In this document: piece by piece, positions 11,082 to 21,646 of the stretch | Layout of the letters: the number at the start of each line of letters is the position of its first letter | How positions within the stretch are numbered: position 1 is the first letter of the stretch | Source of the DNA: Dipteris shenzhenensis | Lineage: Eukaryota; Polypodiophyta; Polypodiopsida; Gleicheniales | DNA: 64,000 nt | Strand: one strand, 5' to 3' | Assembly: GCA_047967505.1 (NCBI GenBank) | Contig: CM106539.1 | The notes under the pieces: generated by a model | Seen by the model: only the letters and a program-made list of their open reading frames with translations | What the model was told of the DNA's origin: nothing | Databases searched by the model: none | Made by a program: the position numbers and the translations under genes

Positions 11082-13698
11082 GATAATGCTTGTTGATCAC
11101 CTTCTTGCCATATGGCTCATGCAACTCCTAATTTTGTATAGACCCATTACTATGTTCCTTGAAGACTTTGTATGGACCAGTCCACAGTGGAAGGAACTTT
11201 TTATCCATCTGGTGGTCCAATCTATTATCAAAGCATAGCACAACATCCCCCTCTGCAAAGTGTCTTTCCCATCCCTTGTGAATCTTATCATCTAAGCGGG
11301 CCTTTTGTTGGTTCTTTTGGATCTCTATTTGATGTAGGGCAAGGCATCGGGTTTCATCTAACATCTCAAGTTGTACAACCTGGACTCTACATGTTCATCT
11401 TCTGTCATCCTCTATTATTGCGCCAATCTCAAGGCCAGAATCACTATCTCTAGTGGTAAAACTACCTCATTACTATACACCAACTCAAAAGGAGTGTGAG
11501 CTGTAGACGTTTTATGAGTGATGTTGTACGCCCACATGGATTTAGTGACCTTCTGATCCCACTGGCTCCTGTTCCCTGTGGCCATTTTCCCCATGGTTTT
11601 ACAAAGGAGGCCATTGGTCTACTCTGTTTGTCCCATGGACACACGATGATAGATGCTAGAATTGCATTGATCAATACCCATGCGATCCATGAGCAATTCC
11701 ATTGCTTCATTTAAAAATGGGCTCCCATGGTTAGATACTATTTCCATGGGTGTCCCAAACCTTATGCAAATACATTCAAATATGAAATTTGAGATAGCCT
11801 TACCATTTGCAGCAGGGAGGGCGATAGCTTCAGCCCACTTAGTGACATACTGAGTGGCTACCATAAGATACTTCTTTTTGCAGGTAGTCATTGGCAGGGG
11901 CCCAACAAAATCTATTCCCCACTTCTGAAACGGATGGATGGACATCACTGGGTGATGTTGCTCAAGATGCAAATCCTTCCTACCAAAGAATTGGCATGGT
12001 TCACAAGTTTTGCAATACATAGTGACATCCTTGAACAAGGTTGGCCAATAGTACCCAGCATGTAAAATCTTCTTAGCTGTATAGTCACCGGCATAGTGGC
12101 AAATCCATCATGATAATGCTTCAATACCTTAGGTACTTCATTTGCATCAATGGCCCATCTTAGTACCCCATCCAGGCCTTGACGGTACAACACCCCATCA
12201 AAGAGAGTGTAGAGCCTACTATCTCTATAGATTTTCTTTCTCTCATAGCTAGTACTTTCTAGAGGAAAGGAGAAAGCGGTCAAAAACCTATAAATACCAC
12301 CATACCATGGATCCCCAACTTCTATCATCACTACAAGGGTTACATCGAGGCACTCCTCTAAATCAATGAAAACATTATTTAAGTTGGAACAACCCCCCTT
12401 TACAATTTTAAAAGAAAAATCATATTGTTGTAGAACTGCCAACCATTTGGCCAACCAGTCCATGGGATTTGGTGATTGAAGAACCTGCTTTGCAAGACCA
12501 TTGCTAGAGATTATAATGGACTTTCCAGCCACATAATGCTTAAATTTCTCAATGCAGAACACCAAAGACAAGGCATGCTTGTCAGCCTCAGAGTAACGAT
12601 GTTCAGTTTCAAGCAACTATCGAGAAGCAAATTGAATGGGATACATGAACCGATCCTCCCCTTGCTAGAGAAGAATACCCGCTAGAGTGTGCTCACCAAA
12701 CCCAAGATTGATATAGAAAGTCGTTGATCAATCAGGATTCCATAGAATGGGTTCCTAAGCTAGAGCACTCTTGATTTATACAAACCCATGATCACAATCC
12801 TCATCCCAAGAGAAATCAACTCCATCTTTTAATAGCATAGTCATGGGTCACGTCAAAGTAGCGTATTGATCAATGAAGTGGTGATAGTATCCTGCTAGAT
12901 TGACAAATGCAATATGTCCCAGTAACCTCCCTTGAGTGGTTCCAATGGTGCATTTATTAGGGTTGAGCTACCATTTGCATCATTGACCTTTGGAAGGACA
13001 ACCTAACCTTCATGACATGCTCCTTACGTGCTGAGAATATACAAAAATCATCTTAAAAAATCTCCAAGAAAACCCCCAAATATGGAGCAAACACCATTTG
13101 CATAAATCTTTGAAAGGTAGCAGGAGCATTGGTGAGGCCAAATGGTATTACTTTGAATGCAAACATCCCCCAGGGTATGGCAAATGTGGTTTTAAGCACA
13201 TCCTCCTCAGCAATTTTGATTTGATAACCATCACAGAAAGTATACATCTCATGACCACTTACCTTCTCAAGAATGAGGTCTTGAAAGGGAAGAGGATGAT
13301 GGTCCCTCTTCGTGGCCGCATTGAGTTTCTTATAGTCGATGCCGACCCACCACTTGTGGTTTTCCTTTGGGGTGACTACCACTGGTGAAACCCATTCAAT
13401 ATTGTGGACCGAAACAATAAACCTAGCTTCTACAAGCTTTCGCAACTCTAAGTGCAAAGCTTCAGTCTGTAGGGGCCCTAACCTTTGATACTTCTGAGCC
13501 ACTGGCTTCGCATCAGGCTTCAGCTCTATCTTGTGCTCTATGACACTCACATGGCGAAGGTGGTGGTAGCTAATTGCGAAGAGGTCAAGGAAATATTTGA
13601 ACATTTCTAGGAACTCATCTTTCTCACTTGGAGTGAGGTCTAGGGAAAGCATAGATTCAAGCTGTTGAAGACTAGCTGTTACCTTTTCTGCAGGTGGC
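11082..13698 (-). pseudogene. Ty3/gypsy pol remnant (RT-RNase H-integrase)
   Basis: Reading the minus strand from 13698 down, RT blocks appear first (LRKLVEARFIVSV, WVGIDYKKLNAATKRDHHPLP, FAIPWGMFAFKVIPFGLTNAPATFQ). Next comes RNase H (YSEADKHALSLVFCIEKFKHYV), then integrase (CKTCEPCQ, PFQKWGIDFVGPLP, IVSNHGSPF). The integrase tail (GDVVLCFDNRLDHQMDKKFLPLWTGPYKV) ends near 11128. Stops and frameshifts separate the pieces, one of them a TAA close to the RT catalytic DD at about 13050. Gag and protease are absent because the copia-type LTR at 13699 interrupts the upstream side. Confidence 0.9.
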
Positions 13699-13955
13699 TG
13701 TTGAGAGTTCACACTCAACATCATGTGACCATGTGTGCATAGCACCATCACGTGATCATATGTGCATAGCACTAACCTTATAGAGTGCTATAAAGGAAAG
13801 GGTTAGATCCCCTAACCCTAAACCTAAAAGGGTTTGTATATATTCTATTTTTTCAACTAAATCTAGTGTACAGTTAGTCATTTGTGGTGTGCTCTCTAGT
13901 TGTGCCCTCTCTCCTCATCTCCACTCTTCTCCTCTCCCCTCTTCATATTTTTTCA
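13699..13955 (+). mobile_element. Copia-type 5' LTR (about 257 bp)
   Basis: The sequence begins TGTTGAGAGTTCACACTCAACA, a terminal palindrome common in LTRs, and ends TATTTTTTCA. It is immediately followed by a primer-binding site. A TATATATTC stretch near 13840 may be its TATA box. It cuts into the gypsy pol remnant on its left, so it inserted after that element. No matching 3' LTR was recognised. Confidence 0.65.
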
Positions 13956-13968
13956 TGGTATTAGAGCT
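13956..13968 (+). other. Primer-binding site (initiator tRNA-Met type)
   Basis: TGGTATTAGAGCT differs by one base from the usual plant copia primer site TGGTATCAGAGC, complementary to the 3' end of initiator tRNA-Met. It directly follows the putative LTR end. Confidence 0.75.
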
Positions 13969-15300
13969 CCCTTGTCTTCTGTTGAGACAATGAGATTCTT
14001 GAGAGTGCGAGAGAGATTGTGAGATTGAGAGTTCTCTTGAGTGATTGTGAGATTCTTCCATTTACTTCCATTGAGAGAAAATTTCTGTTCATTGAAAGAG
14101 AGAAATTTCCTTCTCATTGAGAAGAATTTTTGTCTATGGAGAGAGAGATTTCATGAGAGATTTCCTTCCAATTCATTTGAGATTTCCTTCATTTGATCTT
14201 TATTGATTGAGAGCGAGAGATTCTTGAATTCCTTGAGAGCTTTCCCTTGAGAATGAAAGTGAGAGTTTAGTGAACATTGAGTTTTTTGAAGCATTCCGAA
14301 GCTTTCATTGTTCTTCACCTTGTGAGCAAAAGAGAGAGAGCTTGGCTTCCCTGTAATACGGGCTACCAAGCTCCCTACAATATGGGCTACTCTTTGTCTG
14401 CAATACAGGCTACTCTAGACAAAGAGAGCCTTTTCTACTTCAGCGACAACTAAGAAAGACTGTAAGCTCCTACAAGCATCAACTAAGAGAGCGGCTTCCA
14501 GTAGAGACAGCAACAAACGACTGCAACTTCCTCTCCAAGTGCATCCAAGAAATTGAGTATCCAAGCAGCCACTCAACCTCTCCAACACATACAAGCTTTC
14601 GAACGTAAGCTAGTGCTCCTCTGCATTCCAGCCTCTCCAACACATTGCTCCTACCTCCATTAGCCGCCAAGTTCTAAGGCAAGACTTCTACTCCGGACTG
14701 CAACGACTGCCGACAGCTCTGCAACGACCGTCGCCTCCCTACAGCAAGTCGCCACCATAGCCGCCGCCAACAAGAAGCTACACCCAAGCATCTCTAGCCT
14801 CCGAAGGCTCCTCGATGATCAACGCCAAGCCCACCAACGGCTCCTTCAAACAGCAGCCTGCAACGGACCTACCACCAACCGCTATCTCTGCAAGCCATCT
14901 TCAACGAATACGATCAAAAAATAAAGCGTGACCCTGACTCCAAGCTCATAGCCATAGCCTCCAAAGGTGACGCTCCAATGAGCGGCAACGAAGAGTGGCA
15001 CAACCCAAGCTCCCGCACGATGATGCTTGCAAGCTCTCACGAACGCCCGACCTCCAGCAAGGTTAGCTTCTAGCCATCAGAAGCTAGCGAATAGCAATGA
15101 GCCCACACACGGGAAACGAACCGGCTCCATCATCGACACTCCAGTCATGCTCTTCAACGAGATCCAATGAAGAAGAAGATGGAATCTTCAAGATTCCATC
15201 GAAATCTTCCATAGATTTTGGTCCTCCAGAAATCGACACGTGGCATCTATCCTATCACAAGGGTCACCACAAGGTGTGGTCAATCAACTGACACATGGAA
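13969..15300 (+). mobile_element. Non-coding leader of a copia or LARD-like element
   Basis: This stretch is GAGA-rich at first (GAGAGATTC, TTGAGAG repeated to about 14340). It then becomes C- and A-rich with recurring short motifs such as ATACGGGCTACC. No gag or pol motif was found. The short frame starting ATG 15097 (64 codons) has no recognisable domain. The region could be the leader of a truncated copia element or a non-autonomous LTR element. Confidence 0.4.
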
Positions 15301-15560
15301 CTCTATCCTCCACATGGCATCTTATCTGCCACGTTAGTAGTCCACACCACCAAGTGCCACATCACTACATTATCCTGACATGTGGCAGTCGACTGCCACA
15401 TCATCAACCACATCATCAATGACACATCATCAACCACATCATCAGTGCCACATCATCAACCATGTCATCTACCATGTCATCAATGCCATGTCATTAGGGA
15501 CACGTCATTAGTGCCACGTCAGCATTGCCACATCACCTCAGTAGTGCCACCTCAGCTGGT
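15300..15560. repeat. CCACATCATCA short-period repeat tract
   Basis: Short units such as CCACATCATCA, CACATCATCAACCA and CCATGTCATC, plus GCCACGTCA variants, are repeated with a period of roughly 10-20 bp. The ORFs across it are by-products of the repeat. Confidence 0.8.
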
Positions 15561-16114
15561 CCAGTCAGCATTGACCCCTGCCAGGCACACACAGTGCTCC
15601 ACAGGCACTTCATGTGAACACTCCTGCCATCTCATCACAGAGCTTCACAGGCAAACCTCTTGCTAGGCACAGTGCCACATCATCACTGCATGTGACTCAC
15701 AGTGACACATCATCATTGAGCACATTTGCACTCCTTTTGCCCCTCCACCTAGATCAAGTCGTATCTCTTGATCCAGGAAGAATTTGAGGGTGCTCCAAAA
15801 AGGAAAGTCGCTCGTTTTTTCGTGCTCTATGCGCTCGTCACACCATGTGCACATTTCAGCACAAGTTACACTCACATTTGAGCCTCGCCGACAAAATCAC
15901 TTCCTTCATGCACATTTGCCTCTCCATCGATGCATCTGACCCAGCATTTAAAAACAACAAAAGAAAAGGAATTATTTGCTATTCTTTCATCGATCGATAG
16001 TTGGTTTAGATCTAGATCAGAGTAGACTAGACCGCCATAGAGGGGACGCTTTGAATTTTCCCAAGTTGCCAATCTAAGCCATGCCCAAAATTCCCGACTA
16101 GTACCTACTCGGAG
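15561..16114. other. Spacer, no gene recognised
   Basis: There is no convincing coding region. It lies downstream, in the minus sense, of the interrupted gene that ends at 16115. Confidence 0.4.
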
Positions 16115-16329
16115 TCAGTCCATATGCTCATGAGAGGGTTGTGCATCGTATATGGACATGTCTGCATCCCTCATTGAAACCAGCATCTTCAAGAAAAAGT
16201 CTTGGTATTCGGTACCTAAGACCTTGGGATCTTTGACACTTGTGTCAACATCAAACCCTGATAGGACTCTGAGTGCCTCATCTTCTCCTAGTCCAAAAAG
16301 AATCTTTATGTCATGGAGGAATACATACT
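16115..16329 (-). pseudogene. 3' part of unknown gene split by gypsy insertion
   Basis: On the minus strand the flank of the gypsy element reads without a stop as VFLHDIKILFGLGEDEALRV, then LSGFDVDTSVKDPKVLG, then EYQDFFLKMLVSMRDADM, to TGA at 16115-16117. It is in frame with the 3' end of the ORF at 38169-38820 once the element and one copy of the target duplication are removed. The protein family is not recognised. The reading frame crossing the empty site is the main evidence that both halves are one gene. Confidence 0.75.
16325..16329. repeat. Target-site duplication, left copy (ATACT)
   Basis: The five bases before the left LTR are ATACT, and the five after the right LTR (38169-38173) are GTACT. 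Four of five match, and the mismatch is a transition, as expected for an older insertion. Confidence 0.65.
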
Positions 16330-16574
16330 TGTTGGCTCTTTCCTACTGCTTTCGTAGGAAGAGCTGGGTATTCTATGTTGCAGGGTTCCGAGGCCTTTTG
16401 TCACCTACAGATATATTGGAATTGTCGTTGTAGTATATGTGTAGCTTAGGACCTCGAGTCGTGTTCCGGTGAGAGACGTAGGCTTAAGTGTGGTGAGTAA
16501 AAAAAATGCAAGCATGTGTAAAAGGCACGTAAACCATTGTTGTTGGGGTAATGAAGGCTTTCGCCTTCATTGGG

Positions 16575-16765
16575 GGTTGTAGGGTTTAGGAGGAGTTTAA
16601 GGGTTCAGAAGGAGGTTCCAGGGTTTAGAAAGAGTTCAAGGGTTCAGAAGGAGGATCCAGGGTTTAGAAAGAGTTCAGGGTTAGAAAGAGTTCCAGGGTT
16701 TAGAAGGGGGTTCCAAGGTTTAGAAGGAGTCCAGGGTTAGAAGGAGGGTCCAAGGTTCTGAGTAG
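16575..16765. repeat. AGGGTTTAGAAGGAG minisatellite in LTR
   Basis: Units such as CCAGGGTTTAGAAAGAGTTC and AAGGGTTCAGAAGGAGG alternate many times. The same tract is present in the other LTR at 37255-37435. The unit shares GGGTTTA with the plant telomere repeat but is not a telomere array. Confidence 0.85.
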
Positions 16766-17179
16766 AGTACATGGTGGAGAACTCGTCTCCCTCGTAGATC
16801 ATGGAGTTTAAGGGTTTAGGAAAGCATAGGAGTAGGAGAGGAAGAAGGTGTAAGAGCATGGGTGAAGGAAGAGAGAGAGGAGGAAGGAGGAGAAGGGAAG
16901 AGGAGGAGGGAGAGGGAAGAGAGAGGAGGAGGAGGAGGAGGGAGGAGGAGGAGGAGGAGGAGGAGGGAGGAGGGAGGAGGAGAGGGAGAGGATGGGTTGC
17001 AGGGTTGGAGGAGAGGGGAGAAGGGTTGCAAGGTTAGGACATGCTTTTGGACGTGCAGTGCAAGGAAGCATGGACACTTGAGACAAATGCTTGGAATACC
17101 AATGTAGACTCAACACAATGCCCCAAGAGTGTGGGCTTCATTATGGGGTATTTATACAAGTTGGAGAGCTTCTCTCTCT

Positions 17180-17420
17180 GCATGTAACACAAAGTCGTAT
17201 CACAAAGTTGTAACACAAAGTTGTATCACAAAGTCGTAACACAAAGTTGTGTCACAAAGTCGTAACACATTCTCTCTCTTCATGTAGAAGATGTAACACA
17301 AAGTTGTTACACAAAGTCGTAACATAAACTTGTAACACAAACTTGCAACACAAAGTTGTTACACAAAGTCGTAACATAAAGTTGTGTCTAGAAGTTGTAA
17401 CACAAAGTTGTAACACCTTC
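17180..17420. repeat. ACACAAAGTTGTA 11-12-bp tandem repeat in LTR
   Basis: The unit AACACAAAGTTGT, with the variant AAGTCGTA, repeats about twenty times with small interruptions. The other LTR carries the same tract at 37862-38095. It lies in the U3-side part of the minus-oriented LTR, so it may hold transcription-factor sites (inference). Confidence 0.85.
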
Positions 17421-17489
17421 TCTTTCTTCATAAGTTCATGTTGGCACAGAGTCAATTCTTCATAAGTTCATGTTGGCACAGAGTCAACA

Positions 17490-17502
17490 TACCCCCGGAT
17501 CC
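17490..17502 (-). other. Polypurine tract of the gypsy element
   Basis: On the minus strand the sequence just before the 3' LTR reads GGATCCGGGGGTA, a G-rich stretch in the position of the polypurine primer. It is weaker than a perfect purine run. Confidence 0.5.
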
Positions 17503-17607
17503 ATTTTATTACCTGTCCTCGGGTTATGGCTTATTGCGATCACGTACCTGGGTTGCCATGTTTTTAGTCCAGTGGCTGTGGAACTTGTGTCGTCGTGCCA
17601 GTCGGTC

Positions 17608-20163
17608 CTACTGTAGAGCCTTAGCACCATACAATTTTTGCGCAGTTTCCAGGTAGCCTGTATCCACCATTTGCTCGAACAGAGATATGTGGCGTGCCTC
17701 CAAGAAGATCACTCTTTGGTATAGTCGGCTTGTAATCTGAGCATCAATCCGTTCATTGGGATTAAAGCTGAGTGGAGGCAAATGGGAATCAAGGTAACAT
17801 GGGACCTCCAGAATTAATGCTAATGTTTTGCAGAATATGGCACTTTGGCGAAGGAAGTGATCAATGTTGCCATGCATTGTTTGTTCATGCTGCTGAAGTG
17901 CTCGGATCATGGCGCCTTGGATAGTCCATTCTACACCAGAGTAGAGTTCGATCATTGGCCAATTAATGACTCGATCTTTAGCCAAAGTGTGTATGTTGGC
18001 TTCCCATCTTTTACGCCGTGGAACTGCATAGAACTTGGGATGGGTTCTGAGACATGGAGGTGCCCGTAAGTACTCCTTTAAGAAGCTTACATCAAAGAGC
18101 TTGGGACGGCGCCAATCAGGTTGTGGATCCAATTTGCTAATCCAACCTTCACTTATTTGGTGCTGAGGAAGGTTGGTAGGAAAGTTACCCAGGGTCCATC
18201 CACCGCGAGTTTTCATATCAGGATATTTGCTCCAAAATTCCTTGATGGGGTTACTAGGAAGTGGTATCTCATCAAAATCATACCCATCATTGGGACTTGG
18301 CATGGGTGTACGAATTGGATTATCCGGATCCTGATATTCAAAATCAAATACTGCATCATTTTCTGCTGATGGCAGCACCAGAAGTGTCGGAGGTGATGAC
18401 GGGGCCGGAAGAGAAGCAGGGGACATGGGGGAGAAATATGGCTGAGTGATAGTGGTGGAAGGGGGAGCAGAGGGGAGGGGGGGAAGAAATGGGCAAATGG
18501 TTTGAGCAGCTTGGTAATCCTCAAGGGTAGGATTAGCAAGGGAGGGGAAAAAACTAGGGGTGAGGGGCTCGTAAGTTTGTGACTGTTGGGTAAGATGAAA
18601 ATGGTGAGAGGCATGAGCAAAGAGACGATGGAGGGAATAGATGTTAGGATGGAGCTCGGGGAAGGTTAAGAGGGTGGTAGCAGCAAGGGGAAGTGAGGTT
18701 ATGATGTTGGCAGAAAGAGTGGTTAGATAAGGGAAGTTGGATGTGAGATAGGCCTTGTCATCGTCCGACACTTCTTTTTGCTGGTGCGATGGAATGATCA
18801 GCTGCATGGGTTGGATGTCGGTTATGTCATGTTGTGCAAATAATAGGGATGGCCTTTGCAGCAATGGCAATAAACCTGCAATAACCCTGAGGGGAGGACT
18901 ACCCATGAGGCAGACATATGCAATGAAAGCATCCGTCCTGAGAGAGATAAACCCGCCGACATGTGTAGACAGGCAGAAGATATTCTTCTCATCTTCAGAC
19001 AAGTCTTGGAAAATTATGCGCAGGGTTTTAATCCCGATGGATCGTTTCCAATCGATTGTTGGATGAGCAGATATGATCTTGAGTTGGAGTTGCTTCCATT
19101 GGATAAGCACGCGTGCGTGGAGGTGATCTTCCATTTGGAGAGCAGCCACAAGCTCTTCATACACCACGGTTGTGCATTGTAGTGGGCCGTCATTGGTGTT
19201 GTCTTCCAATGCCTCATTGTTATGCACTAGCAATTGGAGTTCAAGCTTGGAGATGGCTATTTTTTGGGAGTGCATCTCATTCATCTTTTCTTTGTACTGA
19301 TGGTAGATGCTTGTATATGCCTCTTTAAGCTTTTTCATTTGCAAGGTGACCTTTGCCTGTTGAGGAATGTCTTCAGTGGTATTGGACCATTGGTCCAAGA
19401 ACTGGGCTTGTAAAGTGCTAGCCTCTTGAACAGTAGCAAGTTGGTCTTTTAAGAGTCGGCATTCCCTTGTAAGCTCATCAATGCTAAAGGCACGTACTGC
19501 CAAAGATTGTTGCATGTCTTCAAGCTTGTCCTTGCAATCCTGGAGCTCTTCTTCTTTGTGAATGAGAGTGAGTCGAGCTTGTGCCACTTCCTTTGTTTGT
19601 TGCGCATGTGCAGTTGTCAGGGAGTTATAGGAGGTCTGTAGGATTGCCATTGCTTCTACTGCCGCAGTCAGCTGTGTTTGACTTTGGTGGAGGTTGGAGG
19701 TCACATCCCTTACGGCCTTCTCTTGAGCTTGGAGAGCCTGGTTCATGCGCACTTCTTCTACCTCCTTCTCATCTATCTGTGCCCGAAGTGCCTTGACCTC
19801 TATGGCGATTGCCTGGAACTGGTCTTCGATTTCTGATGCCGTCGTCTGCCTTTCCAATTCTCTTGCATATGCTTCCTTAGCCAGGCTAGTGAAGAGTTCT
19901 GACATTTGGATCATTTGGCTAGCTTGATGCTGGAGAATGACAGATGGTGATGAGGTCTGGCGATATTGCTGATACAAGTGGTGCCCATGTAGCCATCCTG
20001 AGGGTTCTGTAGTACTTGGGGGAGGTTGTTCCAATGGCATTTCACTCCCTTGTGGACAATAGTCATACTGCTGATCTGGCACAAGTTCTCCTTGGGGCTC
20101 ATCGACTGGCATGACGTCGATGGGCGGTTCGAGTGCTGATGTGGTCTCAAGCTCTGGTGCTGA
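17608..20163 (-). CDS. Gypsy additional ORF, coiled-coil part
   Basis: An 834-residue frame starts at an internal ATG and is continuous, apart from one TGA at 20164-20166, with the upstream ORF in the same frame. After a Gln/Pro-rich start it has a long heptad-rich region (ASQMIQMSELFTSLAKEAYA, EIEDQFQAIAIEVKALRAQI, KEEELQDCKDKLEDMQQSL) predicted to form coiled coils. A Ser/Pro/Thr-rich middle and a C-terminal globular part containing LTPSFFPSLANP and FDEIPLPSNPIKEFWSKYPD follow. It ends about 120 bp before the 3' LTR, in the place of the env-like or extra ORF of Athila/Tat-type elements. No transmembrane segment is evident, and no known family was recognised. Confidence 0.75.
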   Translation of the reverse strand, partial: SAPELETTSALEPPIDVMPVDEPQGELVPDQQYDYCPQGSEMPLEQPPPSTTEPSGWLHGHHLYQQYRQTSSPSVILQHQASQMIQMSELFTSLAKEAYARELERQTTASEIEDQFQAIAIEVKALRAQIDEKEVEEVRMNQALQAQEKAVRDVTSNLHQSQTQLTAAVEAMAILQTSYNSLTTAHAQQTKEVAQARLTLIHKEEELQDCKDKLEDMQQSLAVRAFSIDELTRECRLLKDQLATVQEASTLQAQFLDQWSNTTEDIPQQAKVTLQMKKLKEAYTSIYHQYKEKMNEMHSQKIAISKLELQLLVHNNEALEDNTNDGPLQCTTVVYEELVAALQMEDHLHARVLIQWKQLQLKIISAHPTIDWKRSIGIKTLRIIFQDLSEDEKNIFCLSTHVGGFISLRTDAFIAYVCLMGSPPLRVIAGLLPLLQRPSLLFAQHDITDIQPMQLIIPSHQQKEVSDDDKAYLTSNFPYLTTLSANIITSLPLAATTLLTFPELHPNIYSLHRLFAHASHHFHLTQQSQTYEPLTPSFFPSLANPTLEDYQAAQTICPFLPPLPSAPPSTTITQPYFSPMSPASLPAPSSPPTLLVLPSAENDAVFDFEYQDPDNPIRTPMPSPNDGYDFDEIPLPSNPIKEFWSKYPDMKTRGGWTLGNFPTNLPQHQISEGWISKLDPQPDWRRPKLFDVSFLKEYLRAPPCLRTHPKFYAVPRRKRWEANIHTLAKDRVINWPMIELYSGVEWTIQGAMIRALQQHEQTMHGNIDHFLRQSAIFCKTLALILEVPCYLDSHLPPLSFNPNERIDAQITSRLYQRVIFLEARHISLFEQMVDTGYLETAQKLYGAKALQ

Positions 20164-21303
20164 TCATTCCTCAGGTTCGGGTGCCATCCTTGTCTCGAGC
20201 AGCTCGGGTGGGTGCTGTTGGGGGAGACTTAGTGGTTGCAGTTGTGCACCGAGCTGAAGCATTTCCTGGGGCAATTCTGCAATCCTGCTTTCCAGAATAG
20301 GCACTTCTGTTAAGGCATCTGTACTTATCAATGTGATAGCTGGAGCAGTTGATGATGGCTCCCATACTGGTGAGAAGGGTATGTCCAACTCCTCAATTGG
20401 CTTTGGAGACTGGGGCAGAGTCATTTCTCTTTCTTGTAGTTCTTTTTTGATGATGATAGCCAATAAGTGCAAAATTTTACATTTCTGGCCTGAAGAACCA
20501 TCGAGTTTTTTGGTAAAGAAAATGACGAAGTGTTGGACCCAGTCTTGTTTGAGCTTCCTACTCAGCAAAACAAATGTGCAGAGTGGAAGGGAGCGTTCCT
20601 TGCCGTTCTTTATTCCCAGGATGGTGGATAGAAATTGTGCTGCTTCCTTGAGGCGAGGGTCAAGGATTGTGCGAAGCAAGATGCCATCTCTATGGATCAG
20701 GGTACCCTTGGTGAGGAGAGACTGTACTTCGATAAACTTTGCATCCGCAGACCTTTTAGGGTATTCGCCACCTTGCTTTGGCAGAGAGAAAGCCCTTTGA
20801 ATGACTGTACTGTCGAGGATAATGTTCAGTGGGCTCTGCTGTACAACAGTGATTGTACCGTACTTGCCATCCATTGCATTGCTGGAGTAGTAAGAGTGGA
20901 GAAAGTCCTTGATGTAGGTGGTCATGATAGGACTGTCCTCCAAGGATTTGAGGCTCTCATGCAAATGGCCTAGACCCCGTTGCTCTAAGTAAGATGATGC
21001 TTCCTGGGAAAGAGCATAAGTCGAGGTGGGTGGCCAGACAAGTTCCAATGATTGGGCCTTGTTAACGGTTGTGTATGCTGGCTGTGACTGGGGTGGCATT
21101 TGTTCTGCTTGGACATGCACTGAATCTTCTTCGGAGCTATCGCTTTGGACCGTGAATGCCTGTGGTCTCCATGGTTGAGAGGATGTAGATGGCTGCGAAC
21201 TTTGGAGGGGGCCCCGTGGTTGAGGCGGTGGGCTCTTTCTACGCATCCTCTTGAGTGGCGGCATCTTTTCTGAACCTGCATCCATGTACATGTAGTGTAC
21301 CAT
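20164..21303 (-). CDS. Gypsy additional ORF, N-terminal part
   Basis: This 379-residue frame begins MVHYMYMDAGSEKMPPLKRM, rich in Lys, Arg and Pro, which may be a nuclear-localisation-type start. A possibly globular section follows (SLEVQ..., KEAAQFLSTILGIKNGKERS, LPLCTFVLLSRKLKQDWVQH). It terminates at TGA 20164-20166, and the frame then resumes in the coiled-coil ORF. The pair is best read as one 1,230-codon ORF with a single nonsense mutation, possibly from CGA. It lies 3' of pol in the same orientation. The function is unknown; structural (env/gag-like) or transport roles are only guesses. Confidence 0.7.
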   Translation of the reverse strand: MVHYMYMDAGSEKMPPLKRMRRKSPPPQPRGPLQSSQPSTSSQPWRPQAFTVQSDSSEEDSVHVQAEQMPPQSQPAYTTVNKAQSLELVWPPTSTYALSQEASSYLEQRGLGHLHESLKSLEDSPIMTTYIKDFLHSYYSSNAMDGKYGTITVVQQSPLNIILDSTVIQRAFSLPKQGGEYPKRSADAKFIEVQSLLTKGTLIHRDGILLRTILDPRLKEAAQFLSTILGIKNGKERSLPLCTFVLLSRKLKQDWVQHFVIFFTKKLDGSSGQKCKILHLLAIIIKKELQEREMTLPQSPKPIEELDIPFSPVWEPSSTAPAITLISTDALTEVPILESRIAELPQEMLQLGAQLQPLSLPQQHPPELLETRMAPEPEE

Positions 21304-21646
21304 TGATCATTACATTGATTGGCATGCCTGTATGACCTTTCTGTGTGTGTGTGGGAGAGAGATCCCTTTTTTTTTTTTTTTTTTTTTATAAACATCTTTT
21401 GAGAGTGTGGAATGAAAGTGTGTGGTACAATTATTCATGCAATCATCTATGTGTCTAAGCGAAAGCGTGTGAGTGCACGTGACCTAGTAGCTAAGTAGGG
21501 ACTAACTATATGCTTTTTTTGCTGGGATTTTCATAGGGCAGCTAGAACTCATTCACCAATCTTGAGCTCTAGGTAAAATCGATTGAGGCTACCTATATGT
21601 GCGAAGACGTACATATGCAAGTGAGTGCTCGTGATACAATCTAATC
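21304..21646 (-). other. Spacer between pol and extra ORF
   Basis: This non-coding stretch includes a T-run (21368-21388) and no conserved motif. It separates integrase from the additional ORF. Confidence 0.5.

Larger units (their letters stand above)
16330..17489 (-). mobile_element. 3' LTR of the gypsy element (1,160 bp)
   Basis: It is bounded by TGTTGGCTC at 16330 and GAGTCAACA ending at 17489, and is nearly identical to 37015-38168. It differs by short indels, for example about 12-13 extra bases near 16460. The LTR contains three internal repeat tracts: an AGGGTTTAGAAGG-type minisatellite (16580-16760), a GGAGGA tract (16860-16990) and an ACACAAAGTTGTA tract (17180-17420). Confidence 0.95.
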
